A DNA stretch of 64,000 nucleotides. It comes from Oscillospiraceae bacterium (GTDB taxonomy: Bacteria; Bacillota; Clostridia; Oscillospirales; JAKOTC01). The notes under the pieces were generated by a model. It had not been told where the DNA came from. It ran no database searches and saw only the letters and a list, made by a program, of their open reading frames with translations. Below are positions 16,918 to 25,702 of this stretch, one piece after another; the stretch's first letter is position 1; the number at the start of each line of letters is the position of its first letter. The translations under genes were made by a program, and so were the position numbers. The stretch covers positions 1 through 64,000 of the forward strand of contig DAOPZJ010000004.1 in assembly GCA_035353335.1 (NCBI GenBank), in the 5' to 3' direction.

Positions 16918-18273
16918 ATGAATCCCAAAGAATTATTATTTTCGGTTTTGAGACACGAGACGGTAAACCAGGTGCCGTGGGTGCCGTTTGCCGGAGTGCA
17001 TGCCGGGAAACTCGTCGGTTATGACGCACAAGAAGTGCTTACCGATGGCGATAAGCTCTTCAAAGCGCTCTCCGAAGCCAACCGCCTATATAAACCCAAC
17101 GGCCAGCCCGTTGTCTTCGATTTGCAGATCGAAGCCGAGATTTTGGGCTGCGAACTGGTCTGGACCAAAGACGGCCCGCCGTCGGTCAAGACCCATCCGC
17201 TCGCCGAGACCAAACAGATCCCCTGCCGCTGCACTTTGCCCGACGAGACCGACGGGCGCATTCCGATGGTGCTTGACGTGATGCGGCGCATGAAAAAAGA
17301 ATTCGGTGATACTACGGCACTCTACGGCCTGATCTGCGGCCCGTTTACATTGGCCTCCCATCTGCGCGGCAGCGAAATCTTTATGGATATGTTCGACGAC
17401 GAGGAATATGTGAAACAGCTGCTTGTTTATTGCAACGACGCCGCAAAGCGTATGACCGACATGTATATCGCGGCGGGTATGGACGTGATCGCCGTCGTCG
17501 ACCCGATGGTCTCGCAGGTCTCTTCGGCGCATTTTGAAGAATTTTTGAGCGCCCCGTTTTCCGAATTGTTTGCCTACATCCGCGCCAAGAACGTCTTTTC
17601 TTCGCTCTTTGTGTGCGGCGACGCCACCAAAAATATCGATGTCATGTGCAAGACCAACCCCGACTCGATCTCGATTGACGAAAATGTCAACATTGTGACC
17701 GCTAAACATATCGCCGACCACTATAATATCACAATCGGCGGAAATATCCCGCTGACGACCGTGATGCTGCACGGCACTCAGCAGGACAACATGAAGTGCG
17801 TCATCGACATCATCGACAGCGTCGAAAGCAAGAAGAACCTGATTATCGCCCCGGGCTGCGACATGCCTTATAATGTCCCCGCGGAAAACGCCATCGGCGT
17901 GACGCAGGCGGTTTTGCAAACCGAAGAAACACGTAAAATGATTGCGAATTATGTCGCGGTCAAAGATAAAATCGAGGTCACTCTGCCGGATTACGCCAAC
18001 CTTAAAAAACCGCTTCTTGAAGTGTTTACACTCGATTCGGCAACCTGCGCGGCCTGCGGCTACATGAAGGAAGCCGCGCAAAAAGCCAAAGAACACTTCG
18101 GCGATAAGATCGATATGGTTGAATATAAATATACGATCAAGGAAAATATCGCGCGCTGCATCAAATTGGGTGTCAAGAACCTGCCGTCGATCTACATCAA
18201 CGGACAGCTCAAGTTCTCGTCGATCATCCCGAGCCGTGAGGAACTCTTTGGTGCAATTGAATCGGTGATGTGA
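16918..18273 (+). CDS. URO-D/MtaA-family protein with C-terminal thioredoxin-like domain
   Basis: 451 residues. Residues 1-340 have the uroporphyrinogen decarboxylase/methyltransferase fold (start MNPKELLFSVLRHETVNQVPW; GLICGPFTLASHLRG). Corrinoid methyltransferases of this fold bind zinc through HxC...C; here the site reads F231-V-C233 and C314, so the His is replaced. Residues about 365-451 look thioredoxin-like, with C377-A-A-C380 and the cis-Pro segment NLPSIYINGQ. True heme URO-D is unlikely. Substrate unknown. A COG0523 GTPase follows 32 bases later, suggesting metal or cofactor loading of this protein. Confidence 0.75.
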   Translation: MNPKELLFSVLRHETVNQVPWVPFAGVHAGKLVGYDAQEVLTDGDKLFKALSEANRLYKPNGQPVVFDLQIEAEILGCELVWTKDGPPSVKTHPLAETKQIPCRCTLPDETDGRIPMVLDVMRRMKKEFGDTTALYGLICGPFTLASHLRGSEIFMDMFDDEEYVKQLLVYCNDAAKRMTDMYIAAGMDVIAVVDPMVSQVSSAHFEEFLSAPFSELFAYIRAKNVFSSLFVCGDATKNIDVMCKTNPDSISIDENVNIVTAKHIADHYNITIGGNIPLTTVMLHGTQQDNMKCVIDIIDSVESKKNLIIAPGCDMPYNVPAENAIGVTQAVLQTEETRKMIANYVAVKDKIEVTLPDYANLKKPLLEVFTLDSATCAACGYMKEAAQKAKEHFGDKIDMVEYKYTIKENIARCIKLGVKNLPSIYINGQLKFSSIIPSREELFGAIESVM

Positions 18274-18305
18274 TATAATACAGTCAAAAAGGGGGTGCGC
18301 GAGAT

Positions 18306-19223
18306 ATGACCGGACTCTATCTGATCACCGGCTTTCTCGGCGCGGGCAAGACTGTATTTTTAAAGGGCTTTATCCGGCGCAGTCCCAATATCCGTTTGAA
18401 AATCATTGTCAATGAGTTCGGAAAAGAGGGCATTGACGGCGCGTTGATCAGTGAGACAGGCGCAAAAGTAGAGGAGATCAGCAACGGCTCGATCTTTTGC
18501 ACCTGCCGCATCGACCAATTCGAAAACGCGCTTATCAAAGCAACTGCCGATAAACCGGAATTGATTTTGGTCGAGGCCTCGGGCCTTTCCGACCCGACTT
18601 CGATGCAGGTGATTTTGAAGCAGGAGCGTTTTTCGGAAATTGACTATCTCGGGTGCATCTGCCTCGTCGATCCCAAGACCATTCAAAAAGTGCTCGCGGG
18701 CGTGCGCGTCGGCATCAAGCAGCTCGAAGCCGCCGATCTGGTTTTGGTCAACAAAGCCGATACGGTCTCCGAGCAAGTTCTTTGCGAAACCGAAGCGTTG
18801 CTTCGGGATTTACGTCCCGATGTGCGGATTCACCGGACAACCTTCGGGCGGATTGAGCCGGAATGGTTACAAAATATCCGTAATGGCAAAGAGACCGGCG
18901 GTATAACTTATCATCTGAAAGACGTGGGCTTACAAAAGCTGACGATTACAATCAAGGACTCAATGAGTTACTCGCAGTTCGGTTACTTTCTTGCGGGGTT
19001 CGCATCATTCACTTTCAGAGTCAAGGGTATTGTTCTGCTCGAAGGTAAGCTCTCGTTAGTAGACTGTGTGGGCGAAAAGATATCAATCACCCCGTATTCG
19101 GGAGAAGCCGCACATCCCAATAAAATCGTTGCGCTGGCCGGGGCGGGTATGCCGATGGAGAAAAAGGTTCAGGAAGCGGCTAAAAATCATTCGGAACACA
19201 TCGAAGAAATCGAATGGGATTAA
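18306..19223 (+). CDS. CobW/COG0523-family GTPase with altered metal motif
   Basis: 305 residues. P-loop GFLGAGKT (residues 9-16), guanine motif NKAD, VEASGLSDP switch region, and a C-terminal CobW-C type domain. COG0523 proteins normally carry a GCxCC metal site after this region; here the sequence is N60-G-S-I-F-C65-T-C67-R, so two of the three cysteines are missing and a new one appears at 67. The family inserts metals or services cobalamin enzymes. Its neighbour, the URO-D-like protein, is the natural client. Confidence 0.82.
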   Translation: MTGLYLITGFLGAGKTVFLKGFIRRSPNIRLKIIVNEFGKEGIDGALISETGAKVEEISNGSIFCTCRIDQFENALIKATADKPELILVEASGLSDPTSMQVILKQERFSEIDYLGCICLVDPKTIQKVLAGVRVGIKQLEAADLVLVNKADTVSEQVLCETEALLRDLRPDVRIHRTTFGRIEPEWLQNIRNGKETGGITYHLKDVGLQKLTITIKDSMSYSQFGYFLAGFASFTFRVKGIVLLEGKLSLVDCVGEKISITPYSGEAAHPNKIVALAGAGMPMEKKVQEAAKNHSEHIEEIEWD

Positions 19224-19236
19224 CAGCAATATCGTA

Positions 19237-19267
19237 AACGGCGGCAGGATTCCTGCCGCCGTTTTTG
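19237..19267 (+). terminator. Intrinsic terminator
   Basis: AACGGCGGCAGGA pairs with TCCTGCCGCCGTT, followed by a T run ending at 19266. It separates the GTPase from the catabolic cluster. Confidence 0.9.
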
Positions 19268-19296
19268 TCGACAAGTAAAAACGGGTATGGTATAAT
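19268..19296 (+). promoter_or_regulatory. Promoter for the GH43-like gene
   Basis: TCGACA (19268-19273), 17-base spacer, TATAAT (19291-19296). The -35 box overlaps the end of the preceding terminator. The gene starts 85 bases further on. Confidence 0.65.
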
Positions 19297-19380
19297 GAGG
19301 ACATTCGAGAAAGATGGTCTAAAGTGTGGTTTAAAAATTAAATCCGGTTTTAAAGTCTTTGTGAGAAAGGTTAAAGAATC

Positions 19381-20343
19381 ATGAAAAATTATATGGATAA
19401 TTTGAAAACCGGAAACCAGAAGCCCGGTAAAGAGATCAATAAAAAAGGAATGTTGGACATCGGCATGGTGGAAACCACCCCGGTCGTTTGGAAAGATCGG
19501 CTGTATCGTTTTGAATGGGTTCGTAACAACGAATGGGGCGGCGGTTATTGGAATAATCAAACCAATCACGGCTATTTCCGTTTTACCGATATGGAGACGG
19601 AGGAGGTCACGCCTGCCTTCGGCGTGGATTATGCGTTCGGCAGCGCCTATATAAAACAGGCATCGGAAGGAGATACCGCTTATGTCTACGGTGTTCAGGG
19701 AAAAGGCGGCGGAAACCGTCTCGATGTTTTTCGGTCGCAGGATTTAATAAGCTGGGAGTCCAAAAAGGTTTTTGAATTTCCCGAAAGTTGGTCTTTATTT
19801 AACACCTCCGTCTGCAAAGGCAAAGACGGCTATGTGATGGCGCTCGAAATCGGCAGCCCGAAAGAAATTTGCGGGGCACCTTTTACCGTTGTATTTGCAG
19901 AATCCAAAAATTTAATCGACTGGACCATGATGCCGGTGGAAGATCATATCTATACCAAAGAGCGTTATTCGGCCTGCCCGGTGATCCGGTTTGTCGAAGG
20001 TTGGTATTATATCATCTATCTGGAGAGCATCCCCGGTTACCGATGGGTGCCCTATATCGTCCGCACGGAGGACTTCGTGAATTTCGAAATGGGAATTAAA
20101 AATCCGGTGATGGTTTTTAATGCTCAGGACAAAGTGGTTCAGCGCCCGGAGAAGTTTTCCGCCGACCAGTTAGAGTACATCAAAAACGCGGTGGACAGCA
20201 ACAACAGCGATATCGACTTATGCGAATACCGCGGAAAGACCGTTATCCTGTACAGCTGGGGCAATCAGTTGGGCAAGGAGTTTTTGGCCGAAGCCGAATA
20301 TGACGGGCCGATGGATGACTTTTTAAAATCGTTCTTTAATTGA
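19381..20343 (+). CDS. Beta-propeller protein resembling GH43/GH32 glycosidases
   Basis: 320 residues, no signal peptide. Repeated aromatic blades with patterns such as VFRSQDLISWES, FAESKNLIDW and VRTEDFVNFE, which are the S/T-x-DL-x-x-W blade strands of five-bladed GH43/GH32/GH130-like propellers. Candidate acids are Asp/Glu in the first strands (VETTPVVWKDRLYRFEW) and ALEIG, but the catalytic set is not certain. It precedes an AraC regulator and a dehydrogenase cluster, so an intracellular oligosaccharide hydrolase or phosphorylase is plausible. Confidence 0.55.
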   Translation: MKNYMDNLKTGNQKPGKEINKKGMLDIGMVETTPVVWKDRLYRFEWVRNNEWGGGYWNNQTNHGYFRFTDMETEEVTPAFGVDYAFGSAYIKQASEGDTAYVYGVQGKGGGNRLDVFRSQDLISWESKKVFEFPESWSLFNTSVCKGKDGYVMALEIGSPKEICGAPFTVVFAESKNLIDWTMMPVEDHIYTKERYSACPVIRFVEGWYYIIYLESIPGYRWVPYIVRTEDFVNFEMGIKNPVMVFNAQDKVVQRPEKFSADQLEYIKNAVDSNNSDIDLCEYRGKTVILYSWGNQLGKEFLAEAEYDGPMDDFLKSFFN

Positions 20344-20389
20344 AGATTGCCTTATTTGTTTTTGATTTAGGCGGGAAAGGGCGGATTGG

Positions 20390-21247
20390 ATGCTGAATTT
20401 GGACGTAAAAGTGCTTTGGCTTTCCAAGTGCGCCTATCTGCCCGCAAACGGCGTCGACATCCACAGCCACCCGTTTTTTCACTACCTCTATATCGCAGAC
20501 GGCGCGGCGGAGATGACCATCGGCGAAAAGGTCTACTTAGCTGCGGAGGACGAATTTTACTTAATTTCACCCAGCGTCAGACACCGGTTTACCGCCGATA
20601 CGGAAAAAGGCCTCAAGACCATCGAGATCAAGTTCACGGCGAGCGAGATGTTAAGCGCTCACCTGGCCGAACTCGGGGAACAGATGCGATTTTTCGACGG
20701 AAAAATCCGGCGTCTTGCCGAAAATCTGATCGGCGAGGGCATGTCGAAAGCCGCTTACCGAAACGACATTGTCAACCTGCGTTTTACCGAAATTTTAATG
20801 CATCTGCTGCGTGCATCGGACGAAAAAGAGGATGACGTGCAGGGCGTCGATGATCCGATTCCGGAATATGCACGTGAGACGGGCGGACCGAACGGCACCG
20901 ATTTAATAAAAGCGCTGACTTTTATGGAAAAAAATTTGGATCAGCCGGTCGATTTGGACACGCTGGCCAAAGTCAGCGGAATGAGCCGGTTTCAGTTTAA
21001 TCGGTCTTTTAAAAGTGCCTACGGAATCACTCCGATTCGGTATCTCGGCGATTTGAGATTCGCAAAAGCCAAGGAGCTGATGCGCTATTCGGACAAAAAC
21101 GTGACCCAGATCGCCTACAGCGTCGGGTTCAACGATGTGCATTATTTCAGCCGTTTTTTCAAACAGCGTGAGAATGTCGCGCCGAACGAGTATCTGAAAA
21201 AGGCGCGGGGTTCGCTTTATATTTATCTGGATGAAAAGGACAAATAA
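20390..21247 (+). CDS. AraC-family transcriptional regulator
   Basis: 285 residues: an N-terminal cupin sensor (HSHPFFHYLYIADGAAEMTIGEKVY) and two C-terminal helix-turn-helix motifs (DLDTLAKVSGMSRFQFNRSFK; NVTQIAYSVGFNDVHYFSRFFKQ). The cupin suggests a sugar-like effector. It lies between the GH43-like gene and the dehydrogenase operon and is the likely activator of both. Confidence 0.9.
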   Translation: MLNLDVKVLWLSKCAYLPANGVDIHSHPFFHYLYIADGAAEMTIGEKVYLAAEDEFYLISPSVRHRFTADTEKGLKTIEIKFTASEMLSAHLAELGEQMRFFDGKIRRLAENLIGEGMSKAAYRNDIVNLRFTEILMHLLRASDEKEDDVQGVDDPIPEYARETGGPNGTDLIKALTFMEKNLDQPVDLDTLAKVSGMSRFQFNRSFKSAYGITPIRYLGDLRFAKAKELMRYSDKNVTQIAYSVGFNDVHYFSRFFKQRENVAPNEYLKKARGSLYIYLDEKDK

Positions 21248-21248
21248 T

Positions 21249-21330
21249 CGTCATTGCGAGGGGCTTCAGCCCCGCGGCAATCAGACCGTTGGATGGTAAA
21301 TGGCATACGGGCGATTGATAATTGCCCCTA
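21249..21330. repeat. Short GC-rich extragenic repeats (two motifs)
   Basis: CATTGCGAGGGGCTTCAGCC begins a segment at 21252-21285 with a small GGGGC/GCCCC hairpin, and GGGCGATTGATAATTGCCCC lies at 21309-21328. Their style (non-coding, hairpin-forming, between transcription units) is that of dispersed extragenic repeats. A related fragment CCGATTGATAATAGGGCG occurs at 83-100. Confidence 0.35.
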
Positions 21331-21430
21331 CAAAGCATTTGTATAACTAATCCGCAAAAAAGTGCATGGAAAACAACCCTAAACCGTGTTAAAATGAAAC
21401 CAACCACGTTTCGAAGGGAGTTTTATTTTA

Positions 21431-22447
21431 ATGGATAAATTACAATCAAAGGTCAGAGTAGCTCTGGTGGGCTGCGGAAGTTTTATCCGCGCCATGCATG
21501 TCCCGATTTTAAAGGCGAACCCAAAGTATGAGATTCGCGCGACCATGGACATCAGTGAGACCGCCGCTATGGATACCGCAAAAGAAACCGGGGCGGCTTA
21601 TTTCACCACCGATATCGATAAGATTTTGTCCGATGATCAGGTTGACGCGGTCTTTATCGGCACACGACACGACACCCATGCGGCGCTGACCGTCAAAGCG
21701 GCTAACGCGGGCAAACATGTGCTGTGCGAAAAACCGATGGGCCTGAACCGCGAGGAATGCCGCGCCGTCGTCGAAGCTGTACGCAAAGCGGGCGTCAAAT
21801 ATACGGTTGGCTATAATCGCGGCATGGCGCCGATGATCGTCGCCGCGCGCGATCTGCTTAAGGATAACGAACATAAGAAAATGATATATCATCGCATTCA
21901 GGCACCATTCCCCGCGGACGTTTGGACGCATGACCCCAAGGTGGGCGGCGGGCGTTTTGTCGGCGAGGGCTGCCATATTTTCGATCTGCTCTGCGAGATC
22001 GTCGGCAAGCCGCCGGTGAGCGTCTATGCGTCGGGCGGCACTTTCCTAGACCCCGAAAAAGTCAGAATCCCCGACAGCGCCATCGTCACAATCACTTTCA
22101 CAGACGGCTCGGTCGGCACAACGCTGATCACCAGCGCGGGCTGCTCAGCCTTCCCGAAAGAGTCCACGGAAATTTATTGCGACGGCAAGGCCATCTGGGT
22201 CAACGACTTCACCTCGATGGAATATTACGGTTTCGAAGGTCACGCCAAGACCACGCTGGCTTTTGATAAAGTCGACAAGGGACATGCGTCCGAGATCGAC
22301 CAGTTCGCCGATGCGATTTTGCTCGGAAAAGACAGCCCGAACGGCCTCACCAAAGCGGCGCGCGCGGCGGTGCTGAGCTATATGGTCAACGAATCGGTCG
22401 CAAGCGGCAAGCCGGTTGCGATCTGCGAAAAGGACTATATCTTTTAA
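21431..22447 (+). CDS. Gfo/Idh/MocA-family oxidoreductase
   Basis: 338 residues. N-terminal Rossmann fold (VALVGCGSFIRAMHVPIL), the EKP motif LCEKPMGLN near residue 100 that carries the catalytic Lys, and the C-terminal alpha/beta domain with GGGRFVGEGCHIFDLLCEI (His in the active site). Family members oxidise or isomerise sugars and cyclitols with NAD(P). First gene of a six-gene cluster; RBS GAAGGGAG upstream. The next gene begins at the base after its stop codon. Confidence 0.88.
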   Translation: MDKLQSKVRVALVGCGSFIRAMHVPILKANPKYEIRATMDISETAAMDTAKETGAAYFTTDIDKILSDDQVDAVFIGTRHDTHAALTVKAANAGKHVLCEKPMGLNREECRAVVEAVRKAGVKYTVGYNRGMAPMIVAARDLLKDNEHKKMIYHRIQAPFPADVWTHDPKVGGGRFVGEGCHIFDLLCEIVGKPPVSVYASGGTFLDPEKVRIPDSAIVTITFTDGSVGTTLITSAGCSAFPKESTEIYCDGKAIWVNDFTSMEYYGFEGHAKTTLAFDKVDKGHASEIDQFADAILLGKDSPNGLTKAARAAVLSYMVNESVASGKPVAICEKDYIF

Positions 22448-23413
22448 ATGAATATCGCACTTGTTTTTGATCCCAAAAAGGTTCCCAAGCTCTTTTCAGC
22501 CGAGGCCATCGCTCGGTTGGAAGCGCTCGGAGCTATGACATATCACGCGGATTCGTCCGATGTGGCTAATGCGGATGTCATCATCACCTCGTGGGGCAGC
22601 CCGGCGATTGATAAAGAGATTTTAGATCGCTGCCCGAACCTGCGGTTGGTGGCACACGCCGCCGGAAGCGTCAAATCGGTTGTGACCGAAGAGCTTTGGG
22701 CGTGCGGTGTCCGGGTGACCAATTCGGCAAAGATGCTCGGGATGGGCGTTGCCGAGACCGCGCTGGGGTTCACCATCTGTGCGGCGAAAAATATCTTTGC
22801 ACTCAATTCCGGGATTCACGGCGGCGGATGGGATGAGGGCAGGGAAAATGTGCGCGAACTCTATACCCTCACGGTCGGCGTTTTGGGCTCAGGTTGGGCG
22901 GGCGGGCATTACATCAAACTGCTGCAAAACTTCAATGTGCGCGTGCTATGCTATGACCCGTATTTGAGCGCGGAAAAAGCGGCTTCACTGGGTTGCGAAA
23001 GAGCGACGCTCGAAGAAGTTTTAAAAAACAGCGACGTCGTCTCGATTCACGCCCCGGCGATTGAGGCGACAAACCATATGATCAACGCCGACACGCTGAA
23101 GCTGATGAAAAAGGACGCGGTGCTCATCAATACGGCGCGCGGAACCATCATCGACGAGAAAGCGCTGTATGAACATCTTCTGGCGGGCAATCTGCGCTAC
23201 GCATGCCTCGATGTCTTCGACCCGGAGCCTCCCGAGGCCGACAATCCCCTGCGGAAATTGCCGAATTGCATACTCACCCCTCATTTGGCGGGACTTGTCA
23301 CGAACGGCTTACAACGGATCGGAATGCATGTCACCGAGGAAATCGGGCGGTTTTGCCGCAACGAAAAAATGGAATGCGAAGTGCTGAAAAAGAATCTTGA
23401 AACAATGGCGTAA
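22448..23413 (+). CDS. D-isomer-specific 2-hydroxyacid dehydrogenase
   Basis: 321 residues. NAD-binding motif GVLGSGWAGG, the Arg-containing NTARGTIIDEKALYEHL strand, catalytic Glu in DVFDPEPPE and catalytic His in LTPHLAG. It would reduce or oxidise a 2-keto/2-hydroxy acid, for instance a product of the neighbouring enolase-superfamily enzyme. Start ATG directly abuts the previous stop, implying translational coupling. Confidence 0.9.
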   Translation: MNIALVFDPKKVPKLFSAEAIARLEALGAMTYHADSSDVANADVIITSWGSPAIDKEILDRCPNLRLVAHAAGSVKSVVTEELWACGVRVTNSAKMLGMGVAETALGFTICAAKNIFALNSGIHGGGWDEGRENVRELYTLTVGVLGSGWAGGHYIKLLQNFNVRVLCYDPYLSAEKAASLGCERATLEEVLKNSDVVSIHAPAIEATNHMINADTLKLMKKDAVLINTARGTIIDEKALYEHLLAGNLRYACLDVFDPEPPEADNPLRKLPNCILTPHLAGLVTNGLQRIGMHVTEEIGRFCRNEKMECEVLKKNLETMA

Positions 23414-23456
23414 AATTTATTTATATCATTATCATCTTTGAAAGGGTGGTCATTTT

Positions 23457-24395
23457 ATGGTCAGAATCGGTGTTGTAAATATCGACGTCTCACATCCGAA
23501 GGCGTTTTCGGAGTATTTGAAAAAAGAGAACCGCGCACGCTATGTCGCGGTGTATAACGACGGTTTCCGCGGCGACGACGAGGTCGAGGGATTCATCAAA
23601 AATTACGGGCTCGAAAAGCGGTGCAAATCGGTCGAGGAACTCGCCGATACCGTGGATATCGGCTTTATTCAGGGCTGCAACTGGGATAAACACCTCGGCT
23701 ACGCGATGCCCTTTATCGAGCGTAAAAAGCCGGTCTTTATCGACAAACCGATGGTCGGCAACCTCGCCGACTGCCGCAAAGTCGAACAGCTGGTCAAAAA
23801 CGGCGCGGTGATTTTGGGCAGCTCGTCAGTGCGTTATGCCGAGGAGATTCAGGCGTTTTTGAGCATCCCCGAATCCGAGCGCGGCAAGATCGTCACGGTG
23901 TTCGGCACCTCCGGTATGGACGAGTTCAACTACGCCATCCATGTCGTCGAAGCCATCGGTGGAATCATGGGTACCGGAGCGGTCTCGACCCGGTATGCGG
24001 GGCGCGCAGACGTCGACGGACAGGCCTGCGAGACCTTTGTGATCAAATTCGCAAACGGCGCGACGGGCGTATATAATGCCTATTTGGGCGTTTGGCAGCC
24101 CTTTGATATGGTGGTCATGACCACCAAATCGACCTACCATTTTCGCATTGAAGCGGGCAAGGTTTACGGCCAGCTGCTCGACCGTATCTGTGACTATATG
24201 GAGACCGGGAAAAACCGGTTGGCTCCGGTTACGACGATCACCGAATCGATCCGCGTGATGTTAGCCGGACGCATTTCCCGCGCACAGGACGGAAAAGAGA
24301 TCAAAATCGCCGACATCCCCGAAAACGATCCGGGTTTTGACGGCACCGAATTTGCACGCGGATATGCCAAAGCCGCAAGCAAGATTTATTTATAA
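23457..24395 (+). CDS. Second Gfo/Idh/MocA-like oxidoreductase
   Basis: 312 residues. The N-terminus VRIGVVNIDVSHPKAFSEYL departs from the usual GxGxxG (it reads VVNIDVSH), as in the divergent Gfo/Idh/MocA branch, but FIDKPMVGNLADC retains the catalytic Lys-Pro. It is not a duplicate of the first one. Weakened dinucleotide motif may mean a different cofactor mode or non-redox role. Good RBS AAAGGGTGG. Confidence 0.75.
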   Translation: MVRIGVVNIDVSHPKAFSEYLKKENRARYVAVYNDGFRGDDEVEGFIKNYGLEKRCKSVEELADTVDIGFIQGCNWDKHLGYAMPFIERKKPVFIDKPMVGNLADCRKVEQLVKNGAVILGSSSVRYAEEIQAFLSIPESERGKIVTVFGTSGMDEFNYAIHVVEAIGGIMGTGAVSTRYAGRADVDGQACETFVIKFANGATGVYNAYLGVWQPFDMVVMTTKSTYHFRIEAGKVYGQLLDRICDYMETGKNRLAPVTTITESIRVMLAGRISRAQDGKEIKIADIPENDPGFDGTEFARGYAKAASKIYL

Positions 24396-24398
24396 GTT

Positions 24399-25688
24399 AT
24401 GATTCAGATTAAGCGCGCCGACTGCAATTTCGAACGGGAGCCGTTGGTTGCGCCGTTCGGATTCAAGGGCGGTTATGTCAACGAAATTTGGCAGGCGGCG
24501 GCACGGCTCGAAAGCGAATCGGGGCAGAGCGGTGTCGGGCTTGCGATTCAGAGCATCCTGTGGTCGGACGCGGCGGTGTTTGCCGCCAATCTGCCGACCG
24601 CGGGCAACGCGCTGATGTACCTGATGACCGCGTTTGCGTTGCAAAAAGCCAAAAAGATCTCGTTCGAGACCCCGACGGATCTGCTCGAAAAGCTCTATCC
24701 GCTGACACTCGAATACGGCAAAAAAGTCACGGGCAACCCGAATCTTCGCCCGACTTTTGCGCTGAATGCGCTGGTCGCGGTGGACAACGCCGCGTGGCTT
24801 CTGTATGCCCGCGAAAAGGGGATTACGAATTTCGACGACCTGGTCCCGGACGACGTCAAACCCGCGCTCACGACAAGGCACGAAAAGCTCTCCGCAATCC
24901 CGCTGATCACCTACGGCATCTCGATGTCCGATGTGGTTAAGACGCTCGACGAGGGGTGCTTCTTCCTCAAGGTCAAGATCGGCTCCGACCCCGAGAAGAA
25001 CGGAGACCTCAACAAGATGGTCGAGTGGGATAAAAAGCGGCTTTCGGACATTCACGAGGCGGCCAAAAACCGCACGACGCCCTACACCGCTGACGGTAAA
25101 ATCCCGTATTACCTTGACGCCAACGGGCGGTATGATAACAAAGACCGCTTGCTCCGGCTGCTCGACCACGCCGATAAAATCGGCGCTCTGGAGCGGATTA
25201 TGCTGCTTGAAGAGCCGTTCCCCGAGGACTATTTGGCCGATGTGAGTGATATTCCGGTGCGGCTTGCGGCGGACGAGAGCGCACATTCCGATGTGGATGC
25301 AAAAGAGCGCATTGATCTCGGGTACAAGGCCATCGCTTTGAAACCGATCGCCAAGACCCTGAGCATGAGTTTTAAGATTTTAAAGATCACCTATGAGCGC
25401 AAGATTCCGTGTTTCTGCGCCGATTTGACTGTCAGCCCCGTGATGATCGATTGGAACAAAAATATCGCGTCGCGTTTGGTTCCGCTGCCCGGTATGAACA
25501 TCGGCGTGCTCGAGACCAACGGACATCAAAATTACACCCGCTGGGAGACGTTGAAGTCCTTCCATCCGTGCGCAGGCGCACCGTGGACGGAGGTCAAAGG
25601 CGGCACGTTCACACTCAATAAGGACTTTTACGACCGCAGCGGCGGCATTTTCCTGAGAAGCGAGCACTACGAGAATTTAGTGAAATAA
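24399..25688 (+). CDS. Enolase-superfamily enzyme, mandelate racemase/muconate lactonizing type
   Basis: 429 residues. Enolase N-terminal cap followed by a barrel with K191-x-K193 (LKVKIG), metal ligands at DANGRY, LLEEPF and AADES, and a later KPIAK. Such enzymes abstract a proton alpha to a carboxylate, mostly dehydrating or epimerising sugar acids. The cap is longer than in typical sugar-acid dehydratases. No clear RBS: it starts three bases after the previous stop and is probably translated by coupling. Its partners suggest a sugar-acid-like substrate. Confidence 0.8.
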   Translation: MIQIKRADCNFEREPLVAPFGFKGGYVNEIWQAAARLESESGQSGVGLAIQSILWSDAAVFAANLPTAGNALMYLMTAFALQKAKKISFETPTDLLEKLYPLTLEYGKKVTGNPNLRPTFALNALVAVDNAAWLLYAREKGITNFDDLVPDDVKPALTTRHEKLSAIPLITYGISMSDVVKTLDEGCFFLKVKIGSDPEKNGDLNKMVEWDKKRLSDIHEAAKNRTTPYTADGKIPYYLDANGRYDNKDRLLRLLDHADKIGALERIMLLEEPFPEDYLADVSDIPVRLAADESAHSDVDAKERIDLGYKAIALKPIAKTLSMSFKILKITYERKIPCFCADLTVSPVMIDWNKNIASRLVPLPGMNIGVLETNGHQNYTRWETLKSFHPCAGAPWTEVKGGTFTLNKDFYDRSGGIFLRSEHYENLVK

Positions 25689-25702
25689 AGAGGTGAATTC
25701 GC

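Noticed and set aside
17086..18096. Minus-strand open frame of 336 codons
   Set aside because: Antisense to the URO-D-like gene; its Gly/His/Asp-rich composition is what the complement of GC-biased codons gives, and it has no ribosome site or family motif.
16918..18273. Heme-pathway uroporphyrinogen decarboxylase (hemE)
   Set aside because: Length, the C-terminal CxxC domain, Cys-containing metal-site remnant and lack of other heme genes nearby point to the methyltransferase-like branch.
21249..21330. Remnant of an insertion sequence
   Set aside because: No transposase fragment or terminal repeats; only short hairpin-forming extragenic motifs.
24390..25286. Minus-strand open frame of 298 codons
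   Set aside because: Antisense shadow of the enolase-superfamily gene, which has intact metal ligands.
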